Positions 50,405-59,532 of a DNA stretch of 64,000 nt are shown here, one piece after another (position 1 is the first letter of the stretch; each line of letters opens with the position of its first letter). The position numbers and the translations under genes are program-made. The DNA is taken from positions 18,617-82,616 of the forward strand of contig CANAAV010000010.1 in assembly GCA_947346365.1 (NCBI GenBank). The letters run 5' to 3'. This DNA comes from an uncultured Flavonifractor sp. (GTDB lineage Bacteria > Bacillota > Clostridia > Oscillospirales > Oscillospiraceae). The notes beneath the pieces are model-generated. The model had not been told where the DNA came from and made no database searches. It was given only the letters and a program-made list of their open reading frames with translations.

Positions 50405-50626
50405 TCAGCGCGGCGTGCGTTTCTTTTCCCTGTCCAGCCCCAGGATATGGTCCGCCGACACGCCATAGTACCGGCACAGGGCGATCAGGTGACGGATGGG
50501 CAGCTCGCTGGCTCCCCGCTCATAGCGGGAGTACATAGTCTGGGAGGTCTGGAGCACCTGCGCTACCTGTTCCTGGGTCAAATCCCGGTCCTCCCGGAGG
50601 CTGCGGATGCGCTGTACATAATCCAT
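50405..50626 (-). CDS. XRE-family transcriptional regulator
   Basis: 73-residue single HTH_3 domain: RIRSLREDRDLTQEQVAQVLQTSQTMYSRYERGASELPIRHLIALCRYYGVSADHILGL, with a basic tail. GGGATCTCCC precedes the ATG without a good AGGAGG. Divergent from the small lipoprotein at 50783; a perfect palindrome in the shared intergenic region is its probable operator. Confidence 0.9.
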   Translation of the reverse strand: MDYVQRIRSLREDRDLTQEQVAQVLQTSQTMYSRYERGASELPIRHLIALCRYYGVSADHILGLDREKKRTPR

Positions 50627-50706
50627 GGGAGATCCCTCTTTTCTCAGGCGCAGGGCCTGAAAACAGCGTTAGTATTCCCATGATAGTTTAAGAAACATAT
50701 TTACTA

Positions 50707-50735
50707 TTGACTTTAGTAAATATATTTACTAAAAT
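50707..50735 (+). promoter_or_regulatory. Promoter with a perfect 22-bp palindromic operator in its spacer
   Basis: TTGACT (50707-50712), 17-base spacer, TAAAAT (50730-50735). Bases 50712-50733 form a perfect palindrome (half-site TTTAGTAAATA), filling exactly the space between the two promoter boxes. A further half-site (ATATTTACTA, about 50697-50706) lies just upstream. It is extremely A+T-rich in a GC-rich genome. Position and divergent XRE gene indicate repression by that protein. Confidence 0.78.
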
Positions 50736-50782
50736 GGATAAAAAAACCGCGCCTCCGGAGGGTGGAGGGCGGTAAAGAGAAC

Positions 50783-51112
50783 ATGAGGTGGCCGGGGATG
50801 AAGCTGCAAAGATTGGCGGCGGCAGCGCTGACAGTGGTGCTGCTGTTGGGCGCCTGCGGCGGCAGGGGAGCTGTTTTGCGCTGGGAAGACGGCAGCGGCG
50901 GGACGCTGGAGCTGCTGGAAAACGGGGAGGTGCGCCTGTCGCCGGGAGAAGGGCGCTGGGTGCTCACCGGCATTCCGTCCCAGGGGGGAGAGGCGGTGGT
51001 GCTGGAGCTGGAGCGGACGGGGAGTACCCTGAAAATCCGCTATCAAAATGGCGGACAGACCCTTCAGCTGCCCGCCTCGCCGAGCGGCTCAAGCCACTTG
51101 CCCCAGCGGTAA
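50783..51112 (+). CDS. Small lipoprotein of unknown function
   Basis: 109 residues from ATG at 50783 (an alternative ATG at 50798 is closer to GAGGTGGCCGGGG). Signal with lipobox LLLGAC, then a short beta-rich domain (LRWEDGSGGTLELLENGEVRLSPGEGRWVLTG). No family recognised. It is driven by the operator-controlled promoter at 50707. Its last 49 bases overlap the 3' end of the convergent MATE gene. Confidence 0.65.
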   Translation: MRWPGMKLQRLAAAALTVVLLLGACGGRGAVLRWEDGSGGTLELLENGEVRLSPGEGRWVLTGIPSQGGEAVVLELERTGSTLKIRYQNGGQTLQLPASPSGSSHLPQR

Positions 51113-52428
51113 TAGATGAGCATTGCCGCGGATGTGACGGTCCAGGTGATGGGGTAGCTGGCTTCTACCATGACGACGGTGTGGTGGACGGGCACCACGG
51201 CGAACAGCCACACCAGGCGCAGTACGCACACGCCGAACACGGAGATCAGCATGGTGGCCATGGATTTTCCCGCCCCGCGGATGGCGCCGGAGAGCAGCTC
51301 CACCAGGATATACGTGATGTAGCAGGGGGCCAGGAAGCGCACCATCTCCACGCCGATCTCCAGCACCTGAAGGTCGGGGGTGAAGACGCTCAAAACCGGC
51401 CGGGCGAAGAGGGTCAGCAATGCGCTGAGGGCCAGGGTAAACCCGGCGGTCATGGCGGTGGAGACGAGCACGCCCCGGCGCAGGCGGGCGTATTTTCCAG
51501 CGCCGTAGTTCTGGCCGGCAAAGGTGGTCAGAGAGAGGGACATGGCGTTCATGGACATCCAGAAGAGCACGTCCATCTTGCCGTAAGCGGTCCAGGCGGC
51601 CACGGTGTCGGTGCCGAAGGAGTTGACCGCCGCCTGAATGACAATGTTGGACGCGGAGTAGGTGACCGACTGCAGGGCGGCGGGGCCGCCCACCTGCATG
51701 GTTTTGCGCAGGCAGGTGGGGTCCAGCGCCAGCTGCCGGGGGAAAAACTGGTAGAGCTGCCCCTGACTGCGCATGAGGGAGACCACCACCAGCACGGCGG
51801 AGAGAAGCTGGGAGGCCACCGTTGCCAAAGCCACCCCCAGCACGCCCATGTCCAGCCAGATGACCAGGGCCAGGTCCAGCGCGATGTTGCACACGGACGC
51901 GGCGATGAGAAAATACAAAGGCCGGCGGGAATCCCCGATGGCCCGGAGAATGCCGGTGCCCACGTTGTAGACCACATTGGGAATCATGCCCAAAAAATAG
52001 ACCCGGAGATAGAGGACCGCCCCCGGCAGGGCCTCCTGGGTGGTCCCCATAGCCCGCAGGGACCAGGGGGTGGCGGCCGCCCCCAGCACAGTAAAGCCCA
52101 GCCCCATAATCAAAGCCAGGGCCATGGCGGTATGAACGCTTTTCTGGACCTCTTCCCCCCGCCGGGCGCCGTAGTGCTGGGCAATGAGGACCACCGCGCC
52201 GCTGGCCAGGCCGTTGAAGATCCCGACGGTCAGATTGGCCACCACGCCGGTGGAGCCCACGGCGGCCAGGGCGGTTTTGCCGACAAAGCGGCCCACCACC
52301 ACGGAGTCCACGGTGTTATAAAGCTGCTGAAAAAAGGTACCGAACCACAGGGGGAAGAAGAGGGCTAAAAGCTGTCTCCAGATGACCCCCTCGGTGATAT
52401 CCGTTGTGCTTTGACGCAGAAATCGCAT
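51064..52428 (-). CDS. MATE-family multidrug/Na+ efflux protein
   Basis: 454 residues, 12 membrane helices in two MatE halves; conserved openings LALFFPLWFGTFFQQLYNTVDSVVVGRFVG and second-half VTYSASNIVIQAAVNSFGTDTVAAWTAYGKMDVLFWMSMNAMSL. It exports cationic compounds in exchange for Na+ or H+. The natural substrate is unknown. It starts near a strong hairpin after the CBS-domain gene and is apparently monocistronic. Confidence 0.93.
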   Translation of the reverse strand: MRFLRQSTTDITEGVIWRQLLALFFPLWFGTFFQQLYNTVDSVVVGRFVGKTALAAVGSTGVVANLTVGIFNGLASGAVVLIAQHYGARRGEEVQKSVHTAMALALIMGLGFTVLGAAATPWSLRAMGTTQEALPGAVLYLRVYFLGMIPNVVYNVGTGILRAIGDSRRPLYFLIAASVCNIALDLALVIWLDMGVLGVALATVASQLLSAVLVVVSLMRSQGQLYQFFPRQLALDPTCLRKTMQVGGPAALQSVTYSASNIVIQAAVNSFGTDTVAAWTAYGKMDVLFWMSMNAMSLSLTTFAGQNYGAGKYARLRRGVLVSTAMTAGFTLALSALLTLFARPVLSVFTPDLQVLEIGVEMVRFLAPCYITYILVELLSGAIRGAGKSMATMLISVFGVCVLRLVWLFAVVPVHHTVVMVEASYPITWTVTSAAMLIYYRWGKWLEPLGEAGS

Positions 52429-52498
52429 AGTGCCTCCTTAAATTCCGAAAATTCCGCAGTGCGGCCGTACGCGCAGGGTTTTCATTTATATGCCGCTA

Positions 52499-52543
52499 AA
52501 AGCTCTCCACGCGGCCGGCCGTACCGGCCGCGTGGAGAGCTTT
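52499..52543. terminator. Terminator after the CBS-domain gene
   Basis: 20-bp perfect stem (52499-52518 with 52524-52543), loop CCGTA; on the minus strand it ends CTTTTAG. It lies 8 bases after the stop at 52552. Confidence 0.85.
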
Positions 52544-52551
52544 GCGCTGTG

Positions 52552-53901
52552 CTATTTTGGCGAAGGCGGCTCTTCCGCCGGGGCGGGGGGCAGCTTGGAT
52601 ACCAGGGCCCACTCCACCCTCCGGTCGGACAGCTCCTCCACCCGGATATGCAGGCCGTAGACGTCCACCTCCGGGTGGCTTCCGTCTTCAGGAATGACCG
52701 AGAGCTGGGCAAAGACCAGCCCGCCCAGGGTTTCCGATTCCTCATCCTCAGGAAACGCCAGCCCCAGGGCCGCTGCGATGTCGTCCAGCTCGGCCCCGCC
52801 GGCAATCCGCCAGAGATTTTCACCCAGGGGGACGACCTCCTGGTCCTCCAGGGGGTCGAACTCATCGTAGATGTTGCCCACGATTTCCTCCAGTAGATCC
52901 TCCATGGTCACCAGGCCCGCCGTGCCGCCATACTCATCCACGACAATGGAGAGGTGGACTTTACGGCTTTGCATATCCCGGAAGAGCACGTCCGCCCGCA
53001 CGGACTCCGGCACGAAATAGGGCTTTCTCAGCAGCTCGCGCAGGGGCTTGGGAGGGGTGTTTCGGGCGTTGAGCAGCCAGTCGCGGGTGTTGAGAATGCC
53101 GATAATGTCGTCGGCGTCCTGCTCGTACACGGGAAAACGGGACAGGCCGGATTCCTCAATGGCGGCGAGAATGTCCGCTTCCGTGTCCTCCACCCAGAGC
53201 ATGACCATATCCGTGCGGTGGACCATCACGTCCTCGGCGGTGGTATTGTTGAACTCAAAGATGTTTTCAATCATCTCTTTTTCACCCGATTCGATTGCGC
53301 CTTTTTCCTCACCGATGTCCACCATCATGCGGATGCCTTCCTCGGAGACGCGGTCCTCCGCCGCGCCGGGGTCGATATGTACCAGCCGGAGCACGCCGTC
53401 AGCGGCGGCGGTGAGCAGAGCGTGCAGGGGAGAACATACCGCCGCCAGGGCCGCCGAGAGCCCGCAGGTGAGGCGGGCGGCCCGGTCCGGGTCCCGCACG
53501 GCCAGCCGCCGGGGGATCGTCTGTCCCAGCGCCAGAGTGAGCAGGGACAGAACAAGGGTGACCGCCCCCACGCAGGCGGCGTGCACCGCTCCCAGGCCGT
53601 CTGGGGAAAAGGAGCAGCGCAGGGCAAAATAATCACTCAGCGGTCCGGCAAAGTGGTCCGCGGCAAAGGCGGCCCCCAGAAAGCCCGCCAGAGCGGCGCA
53701 GGTCTGGAAGGCGGGAAGCAGGCGGGCGGCGCTCTGCGTCAGGTGGAGCAGGCGGGCGGCTGTCCGGTCCCCCTCCTCCGCTTGACGGCGCAGGGCCGCC
53801 TCATTGAGCAGGGGAAGAGAGGCCCCGGAGGCGGCGAGGAAGGCGCTGAGCACAATGAGCGCGGCCTGTAAGAGAAGTTTGAGCCATAAAGGGGGCTGCA
53901 A
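52552..53901 (-). CDS. HlyC/CorC-type membrane protein with CBS pair
   Basis: 449 residues from a proposed TTG at 53901 (AAGGAG 8 bases upstream; no ATG is available near the family start, and GTG at 53910 lies too close to the site). An N-terminal DUF21/CNNM-like membrane domain (about 1-180) is followed by IFEFNNTTAEDVMVHRTDMVML, two CBS motifs (SRFPVYEQDADDIIGILNTRDWL; LSIVVDEYGGTAGLVTMEDLLEEIVG) and the CorC_HlyC domain. Likely Mg2+/Co2+ export or homeostasis. The same frame stays open far upstream on the minus strand, antisense to the ClC gene, which is not coding. Confidence 0.87.
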   Translation of the reverse strand: MQPPLWLKLLLQAALIVLSAFLAASGASLPLLNEAALRRQAEEGDRTAARLLHLTQSAARLLPAFQTCAALAGFLGAAFAADHFAGPLSDYFALRCSFSPDGLGAVHAACVGAVTLVLSLLTLALGQTIPRRLAVRDPDRAARLTCGLSAALAAVCSPLHALLTAAADGVLRLVHIDPGAAEDRVSEEGIRMMVDIGEEKGAIESGEKEMIENIFEFNNTTAEDVMVHRTDMVMLWVEDTEADILAAIEESGLSRFPVYEQDADDIIGILNTRDWLLNARNTPPKPLRELLRKPYFVPESVRADVLFRDMQSRKVHLSIVVDEYGGTAGLVTMEDLLEEIVGNIYDEFDPLEDQEVVPLGENLWRIAGGAELDDIAAALGLAFPEDEESETLGGLVFAQLSVIPEDGSHPEVDVYGLHIRVEELSDRRVEWALVSKLPPAPAEEPPSPK

Positions 53902-54051
53902 AGCGATCACTCCTTGAAAATTGGGCCGCCGCGTTTTACGCGGCGGGCGTTCGCTGACATTATAGCATAGATGCAAAAAAAATCTACAAGAATAAGGAAA
54001 AAATTTCAGATCCGTGTTATAATGCTTACCAGTGGGGGAGGAGAGAACGCT

Positions 54052-55362
54052 ATGTACACCAGTACGGCTGAACATTTTCTGCGCGCGCTGCGCACGCTGC
54101 CGCAGCTTTTCCTGAAATGGGTTGTGTTTGCCTGCGTCATCGGCCTGGCCGCCGGGGGCGTGGGCTCGGCGTTCTATTTCGCCTTCCATTGGGCGACCGG
54201 CCTGCGGAGCGAGCACCCTTGGCTGCTGCTGCTCATGCCGGGCGCGGGGGCGGCCATTGCGCTGCTGTACCGGGTCTGCGGCATGGAGCACGACCGGGGG
54301 ACCAACTTCGTGCTGATTGCCGTGCGGGAGAACGAGCACATGCGCCTGCGCACCGCGCCGCTGGTCTTTGTTTCCACGATTTTGACCCACCTGGCTGGGG
54401 GCTCCTCCGGGCGGGAGGGGGCCATTCTCCAGATCGGCGGGGCCATCGCGTCTCGGGTGGGCGGCTGGCTGCGCCTGAACGAGTCCGACAGCAGGATTAT
54501 GACGATGTGCGGCATGTCCGCGGCCTTTTCCGCCCTGTTCGGCACGCCGCTGACCGCCACGGTGTTCGCCATGGAGGTGGTCTCGGTGGGAGTGCTTCAC
54601 TATGGCGCTATGGTGCCCTGTGTGCTCTCCGCCATCGTGGGGCACTGGGTGGCGGTATATTTTGGCGTGCCCGTGACGGCTTTTGATCTGGCCGGCATCC
54701 CCAATCTGACCCCCTTTACCCTGGCGCAGGTGCTGGGGATGGCGGTGCTGTTTGCGCTGCTGTCCATCCTGTTCTGCAAGATCATGCACATGGGCTCCAG
54801 ACTCTATGAGCGCTATTTTCCCAATCCGGTGGTCCGCGCGGCGGCGGGCGGCGTAGTTGTGATCCTCCTGACGGGCGCGGTATGGCTGTGGAATCCGGGT
54901 ACTTATGATTACAATGGCGCCGGAGAAGCGGTAATCCACGCCGCCGTCAACGGTCAAGTCCGGCCGGAGGCGTTTGTGCTGAAGATGGTCTTTACCGCCG
55001 CCACCCTGGGCGCGGGCTTCAAGGGGGGCGAGATCGTTCCGGCGTTTTTCACCGGGGCGGCCTTTGGGTGCCTGACCGCTCCGGCGCTGGGGCTGCACCC
55101 CTCTTTCGGGGCGGGGCTTGGGATGGTCAGCGTGTTTTGCGGCGTGACCAACTGCCCCATGGCCTCTCTGCTGCTGGCGCTGGAGCTGTTTGCCGGGAAC
55201 AGCTACGGGATGTTCACCGGGCAGAGCCTGGGGCTGTTTGCGGTATGCATCGCGGTGTCGTATATGCTTTCTGGCTACTACGGGCTTTACAGCGAGCAGA
55301 AAATCGTCTATTCTAAGTTCAGCCAAGAGATGGTCAACAAAAATGCCAACGAGGACCACTGA
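54052..55362 (+). CDS. ClC-family chloride/anion channel or antiporter
   Basis: 436 residues from ATG at 54052 (GGGAGGAGAG upstream). The ClC gating motif is present as GGSSGREGAILQIGG (gating Glu), and later motifs read GFKGGEIVPAFFTGAAFG and VFCGVTNCPMASLLLALELF. The first selectivity motif GSGIP is replaced (around DRGTNF), so anion selectivity (Cl- versus F- or others) is uncertain. It diverges from the CBS-domain gene. Confidence 0.88.
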   Translation: MYTSTAEHFLRALRTLPQLFLKWVVFACVIGLAAGGVGSAFYFAFHWATGLRSEHPWLLLLMPGAGAAIALLYRVCGMEHDRGTNFVLIAVRENEHMRLRTAPLVFVSTILTHLAGGSSGREGAILQIGGAIASRVGGWLRLNESDSRIMTMCGMSAAFSALFGTPLTATVFAMEVVSVGVLHYGAMVPCVLSAIVGHWVAVYFGVPVTAFDLAGIPNLTPFTLAQVLGMAVLFALLSILFCKIMHMGSRLYERYFPNPVVRAAAGGVVVILLTGAVWLWNPGTYDYNGAGEAVIHAAVNGQVRPEAFVLKMVFTAATLGAGFKGGEIVPAFFTGAAFGCLTAPALGLHPSFGAGLGMVSVFCGVTNCPMASLLLALELFAGNSYGMFTGQSLGLFAVCIAVSYMLSGYYGLYSEQKIVYSKFSQEMVNKNANEDH

Positions 55363-55396
55363 GTACAGTCGAAACAAATGGAAAGGAGCGCATATC

Positions 55397-55768
55397 ATGC
55401 TGCAGTTCAATCATTTTAATTTTAACGTGAAAGACCTGGAACAGTCCATCGCTTTTTACAAGCAGGCCCTGGAGCTGGAGGTCGTCCGGGAGAAGGACGC
55501 CCAGGACGGCTCTTATAAGATCGTCTATCTGGGCGACGGAGAGACCGGTTTCCGGCTGGAGCTGACCTGGCTGCGGGACCATCCGCAGGCCTATGACCTG
55601 GGGGAGCAGGAGTTCCACCTGGCCTTCCTCACCGACCGGTATGACGAGCTGCACCAGCGCCATGCGGACATGGGATGCATCTGCTTTGAGAACACCGCCA
55701 TGGGTCTGTATTTTCTGGAGGACCCGGACGGCTATTGGATTGAAATAATCCCCGTCCGGGAGCGATGA
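55397..55768 (+). CDS. VOC-family (glyoxalase I-like) protein
   Basis: 123 residues, glyoxalase fold: FNHFNFNVKDLEQSIAFYKQAL (first metal His), GFRLELTWL (Glu), QEFHLAFLTDRYDELH (His), YFLEDPDGYWIEIIP (Glu), the complete metal quartet of lactoylglutathione lyase. AAAGGAGCG precedes ATG. The stop overlaps the acyltransferase start by 4 bases (ATGA). Methylglyoxal detoxification is possible, but many VOC proteins act on other substrates. Confidence 0.88.
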   Translation: MLQFNHFNFNVKDLEQSIAFYKQALELEVVREKDAQDGSYKIVYLGDGETGFRLELTWLRDHPQAYDLGEQEFHLAFLTDRYDELHQRHADMGCICFENTAMGLYFLEDPDGYWIEIIPVRER

Positions 55769-56829
55769 GCGGCGGCGGGCGGGAGAGGGTGCTGTGGGCG
55801 GACGCGCTGCGCTGCGCCGCTGTGGCGGGCGTGATTGTGCTGCATGTGTCCGGCTCCCAGCTGAGCGCCGTATCGCTGGGCTCGGCTGGCTGGCATGTGC
55901 TCAACGCCTATAACAGTCTGAGCCGCTGGTGCGTGCCGGTATTTATTATGCTCTCCGGGGCGTTTATGCTGGATCCCAGACGGGAGCTGACCCTGTCCCG
56001 GCTGGCGGGTCATCATATTCTGCGGCTGTGTGTTGCCTTGGCGGCGTGGGGAGGCTTCTTTGCCCTGGCGGGGTATTTTGTCCGGTGCGGCGGCGCGCCG
56101 GACTGGGCGGGCATAGGCGCCTGCCTGCTGGCCGCCGTGCGGGGGAATACCCACTATCACCTGTGGTTTTTGTATATGATGATAGGGCTGTATCTCATTA
56201 CTCCGGTGCTCCGGGTTTTTGTGCGGGGAGCGGCGGAGGAGGAGCGGCGGGTGTTTTTCCTGCTGGCCGTTTTGTTTGCCTGCCTGCTGCCCACCCTGCT
56301 GCGCCTGCGGCCCAGCCAGGCGGTGTCTACCTATCTGGGCTATTTGAATGTCAAGCTGGTGCTGGGGCATGTGGGGTATTACACAGCGGGCTATTATCTG
56401 CGCACCTGCGCGCTGGACGCCCGGCGGGTCAGGCTGGCCGGAGTGCTGGGACTGCTGGGGGCGGCGGCGACCCTGTTTGGCACCGCGGCGCTGTCCCTGA
56501 GGCGGGGGAGCCTGGTGCAGACCCTGTACGAGTATGACAGCCCCAATGTGGCGGCCATGGCTGTGGCGGTGTTTGTGCTGGTCCGGGCCTGGCTGGAGGG
56601 GCGGGAAAAGCCGGCCCCGGTCTGGGTGGGGCCGGTGGCGGGGGTTTCCTTTGGTATCTACCTGGTCCATGAATTCTTCCTGCTGCTGCTGCGGCAGGGT
56701 GGAATTACTGCAGTGTCGTTTCCGCCGGTGCTGGCGGTGCCGGCGTTATCCGCCCTTGTGTTTGCGTGTGCGTTCGCCGCGGCGTGGTTGCTGTCCAGGC
56801 TACCGGTGCTGGGGCGCTACTTGACATAG
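55765..56829 (+). CDS. Acyltransferase family 3 (OafA/WecH-like) membrane protein
   Basis: 354 residues with about ten membrane helices. The Acyl_transf_3 opening RVLWADALRCAAVAGVIVLHVSG (catalytic-type His), WCVPVFIMLSGAFML and NTHYHLWFLYMMIGLYL are typical of enzymes that O-acetylate cell-surface sugars. It heads a run (acyltransferase, MBOAT, DHHW) that likely modifies an exopolymer. Confidence 0.88.
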   Translation: MSGGGRERVLWADALRCAAVAGVIVLHVSGSQLSAVSLGSAGWHVLNAYNSLSRWCVPVFIMLSGAFMLDPRRELTLSRLAGHHILRLCVALAAWGGFFALAGYFVRCGGAPDWAGIGACLLAAVRGNTHYHLWFLYMMIGLYLITPVLRVFVRGAAEEERRVFFLLAVLFACLLPTLLRLRPSQAVSTYLGYLNVKLVLGHVGYYTAGYYLRTCALDARRVRLAGVLGLLGAAATLFGTAALSLRRGSLVQTLYEYDSPNVAAMAVAVFVLVRAWLEGREKPAPVWVGPVAGVSFGIYLVHEFFLLLLRQGGITAVSFPPVLAVPALSALVFACAFAAAWLLSRLPVLGRYLT

Positions 56830-56844
56830 TAAGGAGACTGCCCT

Positions 56845-58251
56845 ATGCTGTTTTCCAGCTCCGTGTTTCTCTTTGTGTTTCTGCCGCTGGCGCTGTTGGT
56901 ATACCATCTGCCCCTGCGCCGTTGGCGGCAGGGGCAGAACATATTTCTCCTGCTGGCCTCCCTGGCCTTTTACGCCTGGGGCGAGCCCTGGTTTGTGCTG
57001 GTTATGGTGGGCTCCATCCTGGTCAACTATGGCTTTGGCCTGTGGGCGGCCCGAGCCAGGGTCAGCGGACGGGGGCTCCAGGCGCCGGTGGTTTTGGCGG
57101 CGGCGGCAAATCTGGGGCTGCTGTTCGTGTTTAAATATCTGGGCTTTGCCGCAGGCGTCCTGAACGGCTTGGGGGCGGCGGTTCCCGTTCCCAAGATAGA
57201 ACTGCCCATCGGCATCTCCTTTTTTACCTTCCAGGCCCTAAGCTATGTGCTGGATGTGGCCCGGGGCCGCGGAGAGGCCCAGCGGTCTGCGCTGAAGGTG
57301 GGGCTGTATATCTCCTTTTTCCCCCAATTGATCGCCGGACCTATTGTTAAATATGAGACTGTCGCGGAGCAGATCGACCACAGGAAAGAGACCTGGGGGG
57401 ACTTCTCTTCCGGCTGCGTACGCTTTTTAACCGGCCTGGGGAAGAAGGTGTTGATTGCCAACCGGCTGGCGGCGGTGGCGGAGAGGTCCTTTGCCCTGGC
57501 GGACGGGACGCTGCCCATTGGTTTGGCCTGGCTGGGCTCGATCTGCTATACGATGCAGATCTACTATGATTTTTCCGGCTATTCTGACATGGCCATCGGT
57601 CTGGGGCGGATGTTTGGCTTTCACTTTTTGGAAAATTTTGACTATCCGTATGCTTCCCGATCCATCACCGAGTTTTGGCGGCGGTGGCACATCTCCTTAT
57701 CCACCTGGTTCCGGGACTATGTATATATTCCCCTGGGGGGCAGCCGGGCGGGCGGCGCGTACAGGCACCTGCGCAACCTCTTTGCGGTGTGGCTGCTGAC
57801 GGGAATTTGGCACGGGGCCAACTGGACCTTTATCGCCTGGGGAGTGCTGTATTTTCTCCTGCTGGTAGCGGAGAAATACGCCCATGTGGGCCGGGGCTGG
57901 CCCGCCCCGGTACAGTGGCTGTACACATTTTTGATGGTCAATTTTGCCTGGGTGCTCTTCCGCTCGGACAGCCTGGGCGGCGCGGCGCGGTATCTGCTGG
58001 CGATGCTGGGGCTGGGGAAGGGCGGAGACGGACTGACGGCGCTGCTGTGGCTGCGGGAGAACGCTCTGGTGCTGCTGGCGGCGGCGGTGTTCGCCTTCCC
58101 GACTGCCCGGCGGCTGAGGGAGTGGGCACAGGAGCGAAATTCCCTGGTGCTGGACGTGGGGTATGCGGCGGCCGCGGCACTGATGTTCGCCATAGCTGCC
58201 AGCTATATTGTAAAAGGGACCTATAACCCCTTCATCTACTTCAACTTCTAG
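56845..58251 (+). CDS. MBOAT-family O-acyltransferase (AlgI-like)
   Basis: 468 residues, about 11 membrane helices. AlgI/DltB-type features: PIGISFFTFQALSYVLDV, FFPQLIAGPIVKY, YYDFSGYSDMAIGLGRMFGF, FWRRWHISLSTWFRDYVYIPLGG and the catalytic His in LLTGIWHGANWTFIAWG. It moves acyl groups across the membrane for surface polysaccharide acetylation together with the DHHW protein encoded 10 bases downstream. Confidence 0.94.
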   Translation: MLFSSSVFLFVFLPLALLVYHLPLRRWRQGQNIFLLLASLAFYAWGEPWFVLVMVGSILVNYGFGLWAARARVSGRGLQAPVVLAAAANLGLLFVFKYLGFAAGVLNGLGAAVPVPKIELPIGISFFTFQALSYVLDVARGRGEAQRSALKVGLYISFFPQLIAGPIVKYETVAEQIDHRKETWGDFSSGCVRFLTGLGKKVLIANRLAAVAERSFALADGTLPIGLAWLGSICYTMQIYYDFSGYSDMAIGLGRMFGFHFLENFDYPYASRSITEFWRRWHISLSTWFRDYVYIPLGGSRAGGAYRHLRNLFAVWLLTGIWHGANWTFIAWGVLYFLLLVAEKYAHVGRGWPAPVQWLYTFLMVNFAWVLFRSDSLGGAARYLLAMLGLGKGGDGLTALLWLRENALVLLAAAVFAFPTARRLREWAQERNSLVLDVGYAAAAALMFAIAASYIVKGTYNPFIYFNF

Positions 58252-58261
58252 GGGGTGCGGG

Positions 58262-59458
58262 ATGAAACGAAGAGATACCATAACGGCGGTCTGCTTCCTG
58301 ACAGCGCTGGCGGCGGGGCTGCTTCTGCTGGCAAGTGCCTTTTTTGGGGGGGAGGGCCATCTGGAAGCGCTTTTAAAGGAGGCCTGGTCCCAGCGGGACC
58401 CGCAGGCGGTGCGCTCCGGCGCGGAGAGCGCCGTCAACCAGGATTTGGACCGGGACCACCTGTTTATCCAGCTCTATGGCGGGGTGCAGCGGGCGGCCGG
58501 GCGCCGGGTGGTGGAGGATGTGGTCAGCGAAAACTCGGTGGTCAAGCTGAGCACCGGAGCGCTGAACTTCGTAAACCTTCAGGGAGAGCCCCAGCTTGAC
58601 GCCGCAAAGACCAACGCCGCCGCTACGGCGGAATTTGCCAGGGAGCTAGCGGCTCTGGGCGTCCCCTACCGCTTTGTGCTGGCGCCCCAGAAGATCCGGC
58701 GGGGAGAGCGGCTTGTGCCGGCCGGGGTGGAGGAGTATGGAAACCAACGGGCGGACGCCTTCCTGACGGCGCTGGCGGAAGGGGGAGGGGCGTATACGGA
58801 CCTGCGGCCTCTCTTTGAAGGGAATGGCGTCTATGAGGACTGGTTTTTCCGCACCGACCACCACTGGAGGCCGGAGGGGGCCTTTTTCGCCTGGCAGAGC
58901 CTGGCGGAACTGTTTGTGGAGGAATATGGATTTTTAACGGACCCAGCTGTGCTGGACGAGGCCAACTGGGAAAAGACGGTGCTTGAGGAGTTCTTCCTGG
59001 GCAGCCAGGGGAAGCGGGTGGGCTCGCTTTATGCCGGAACGGATGATTTCACGCTGTATAAGCCGAAGTTTTCTACCGATTTGACCTATACCTGTCCGTT
59101 TTACGCGGTGGACCGCGCGGGACCCTTTGAGCGCTCCGTGTGCTTCCCCGAGCGGGTGGAGCAGAAGGATTGGTTTGAGGGCAATCCCTATGTCTACTAC
59201 GCCGGGGGGGATTACCCCCAGGCGTCCATTGTGAACCACAAGAATCCGGCGGGGCCTAAAATCGTTCTGCTGCGGGACTCCTTTGCCTGCGCCCTGACCC
59301 CTTTCCTGGCGCTGTCCTGCTCAGAGCTGGTGACCATCGACCTGCGCTATTTCCAAGGCAGCCTGGCGCAGACGGTGTCCGCGCTGGAGCCGGATCTTGT
59401 GCTCACCCTCTACACGGCGGGCACAACCGGGAATACAGACATGTTCCGGTATAAATAA
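58262..59458 (+). CDS. DHHW-family (AlgJ/AlgX-like) exported acetyltransferase partner
   Basis: 398 residues with one N-terminal membrane anchor (TITAVCFLTALAAGLLLLASAFF). SGNH-like layout: FRTDHHWRPEGAFFAWQ (catalytic Asp-His pair, about residue 200) and VLLRDSFACALTPFLA (nucleophile Ser, about residue 340). These proteins pair with MBOAT enzymes to transfer acetyl groups to extracellular polysaccharides. GGGGTGCGGG precedes ATG. Polymer unknown: no glycosyltransferases lie nearby. Confidence 0.88.
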   Translation: MKRRDTITAVCFLTALAAGLLLLASAFFGGEGHLEALLKEAWSQRDPQAVRSGAESAVNQDLDRDHLFIQLYGGVQRAAGRRVVEDVVSENSVVKLSTGALNFVNLQGEPQLDAAKTNAAATAEFARELAALGVPYRFVLAPQKIRRGERLVPAGVEEYGNQRADAFLTALAEGGGAYTDLRPLFEGNGVYEDWFFRTDHHWRPEGAFFAWQSLAELFVEEYGFLTDPAVLDEANWEKTVLEEFFLGSQGKRVGSLYAGTDDFTLYKPKFSTDLTYTCPFYAVDRAGPFERSVCFPERVEQKDWFEGNPYVYYAGGDYPQASIVNHKNPAGPKIVLLRDSFACALTPFLALSCSELVTIDLRYFQGSLAQTVSALEPDLVLTLYTAGTTGNTDMFRYK

Positions 59459-59532
59459 AGGAGCCTCTGAATGGATCTCTGCACGCGTGGACTGCATCAG
59501 AGCTTCCCCAAAAAAGATGGAGTGATCGCCCT

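Noticed and set aside
50788-52368. 526-residue plus-strand frame
   Set aside because: Overlaps the small lipoprotein gene in another frame and is antisense to the MATE gene; composition is low-complexity His/Gly/Gln.
52552-55410. Single 952-residue minus-strand reading frame
   Set aside because: Only the part below 53901 matches the CBS-domain family. The remainder is antisense to the well-supported ClC channel gene and is an artefact of high G+C.
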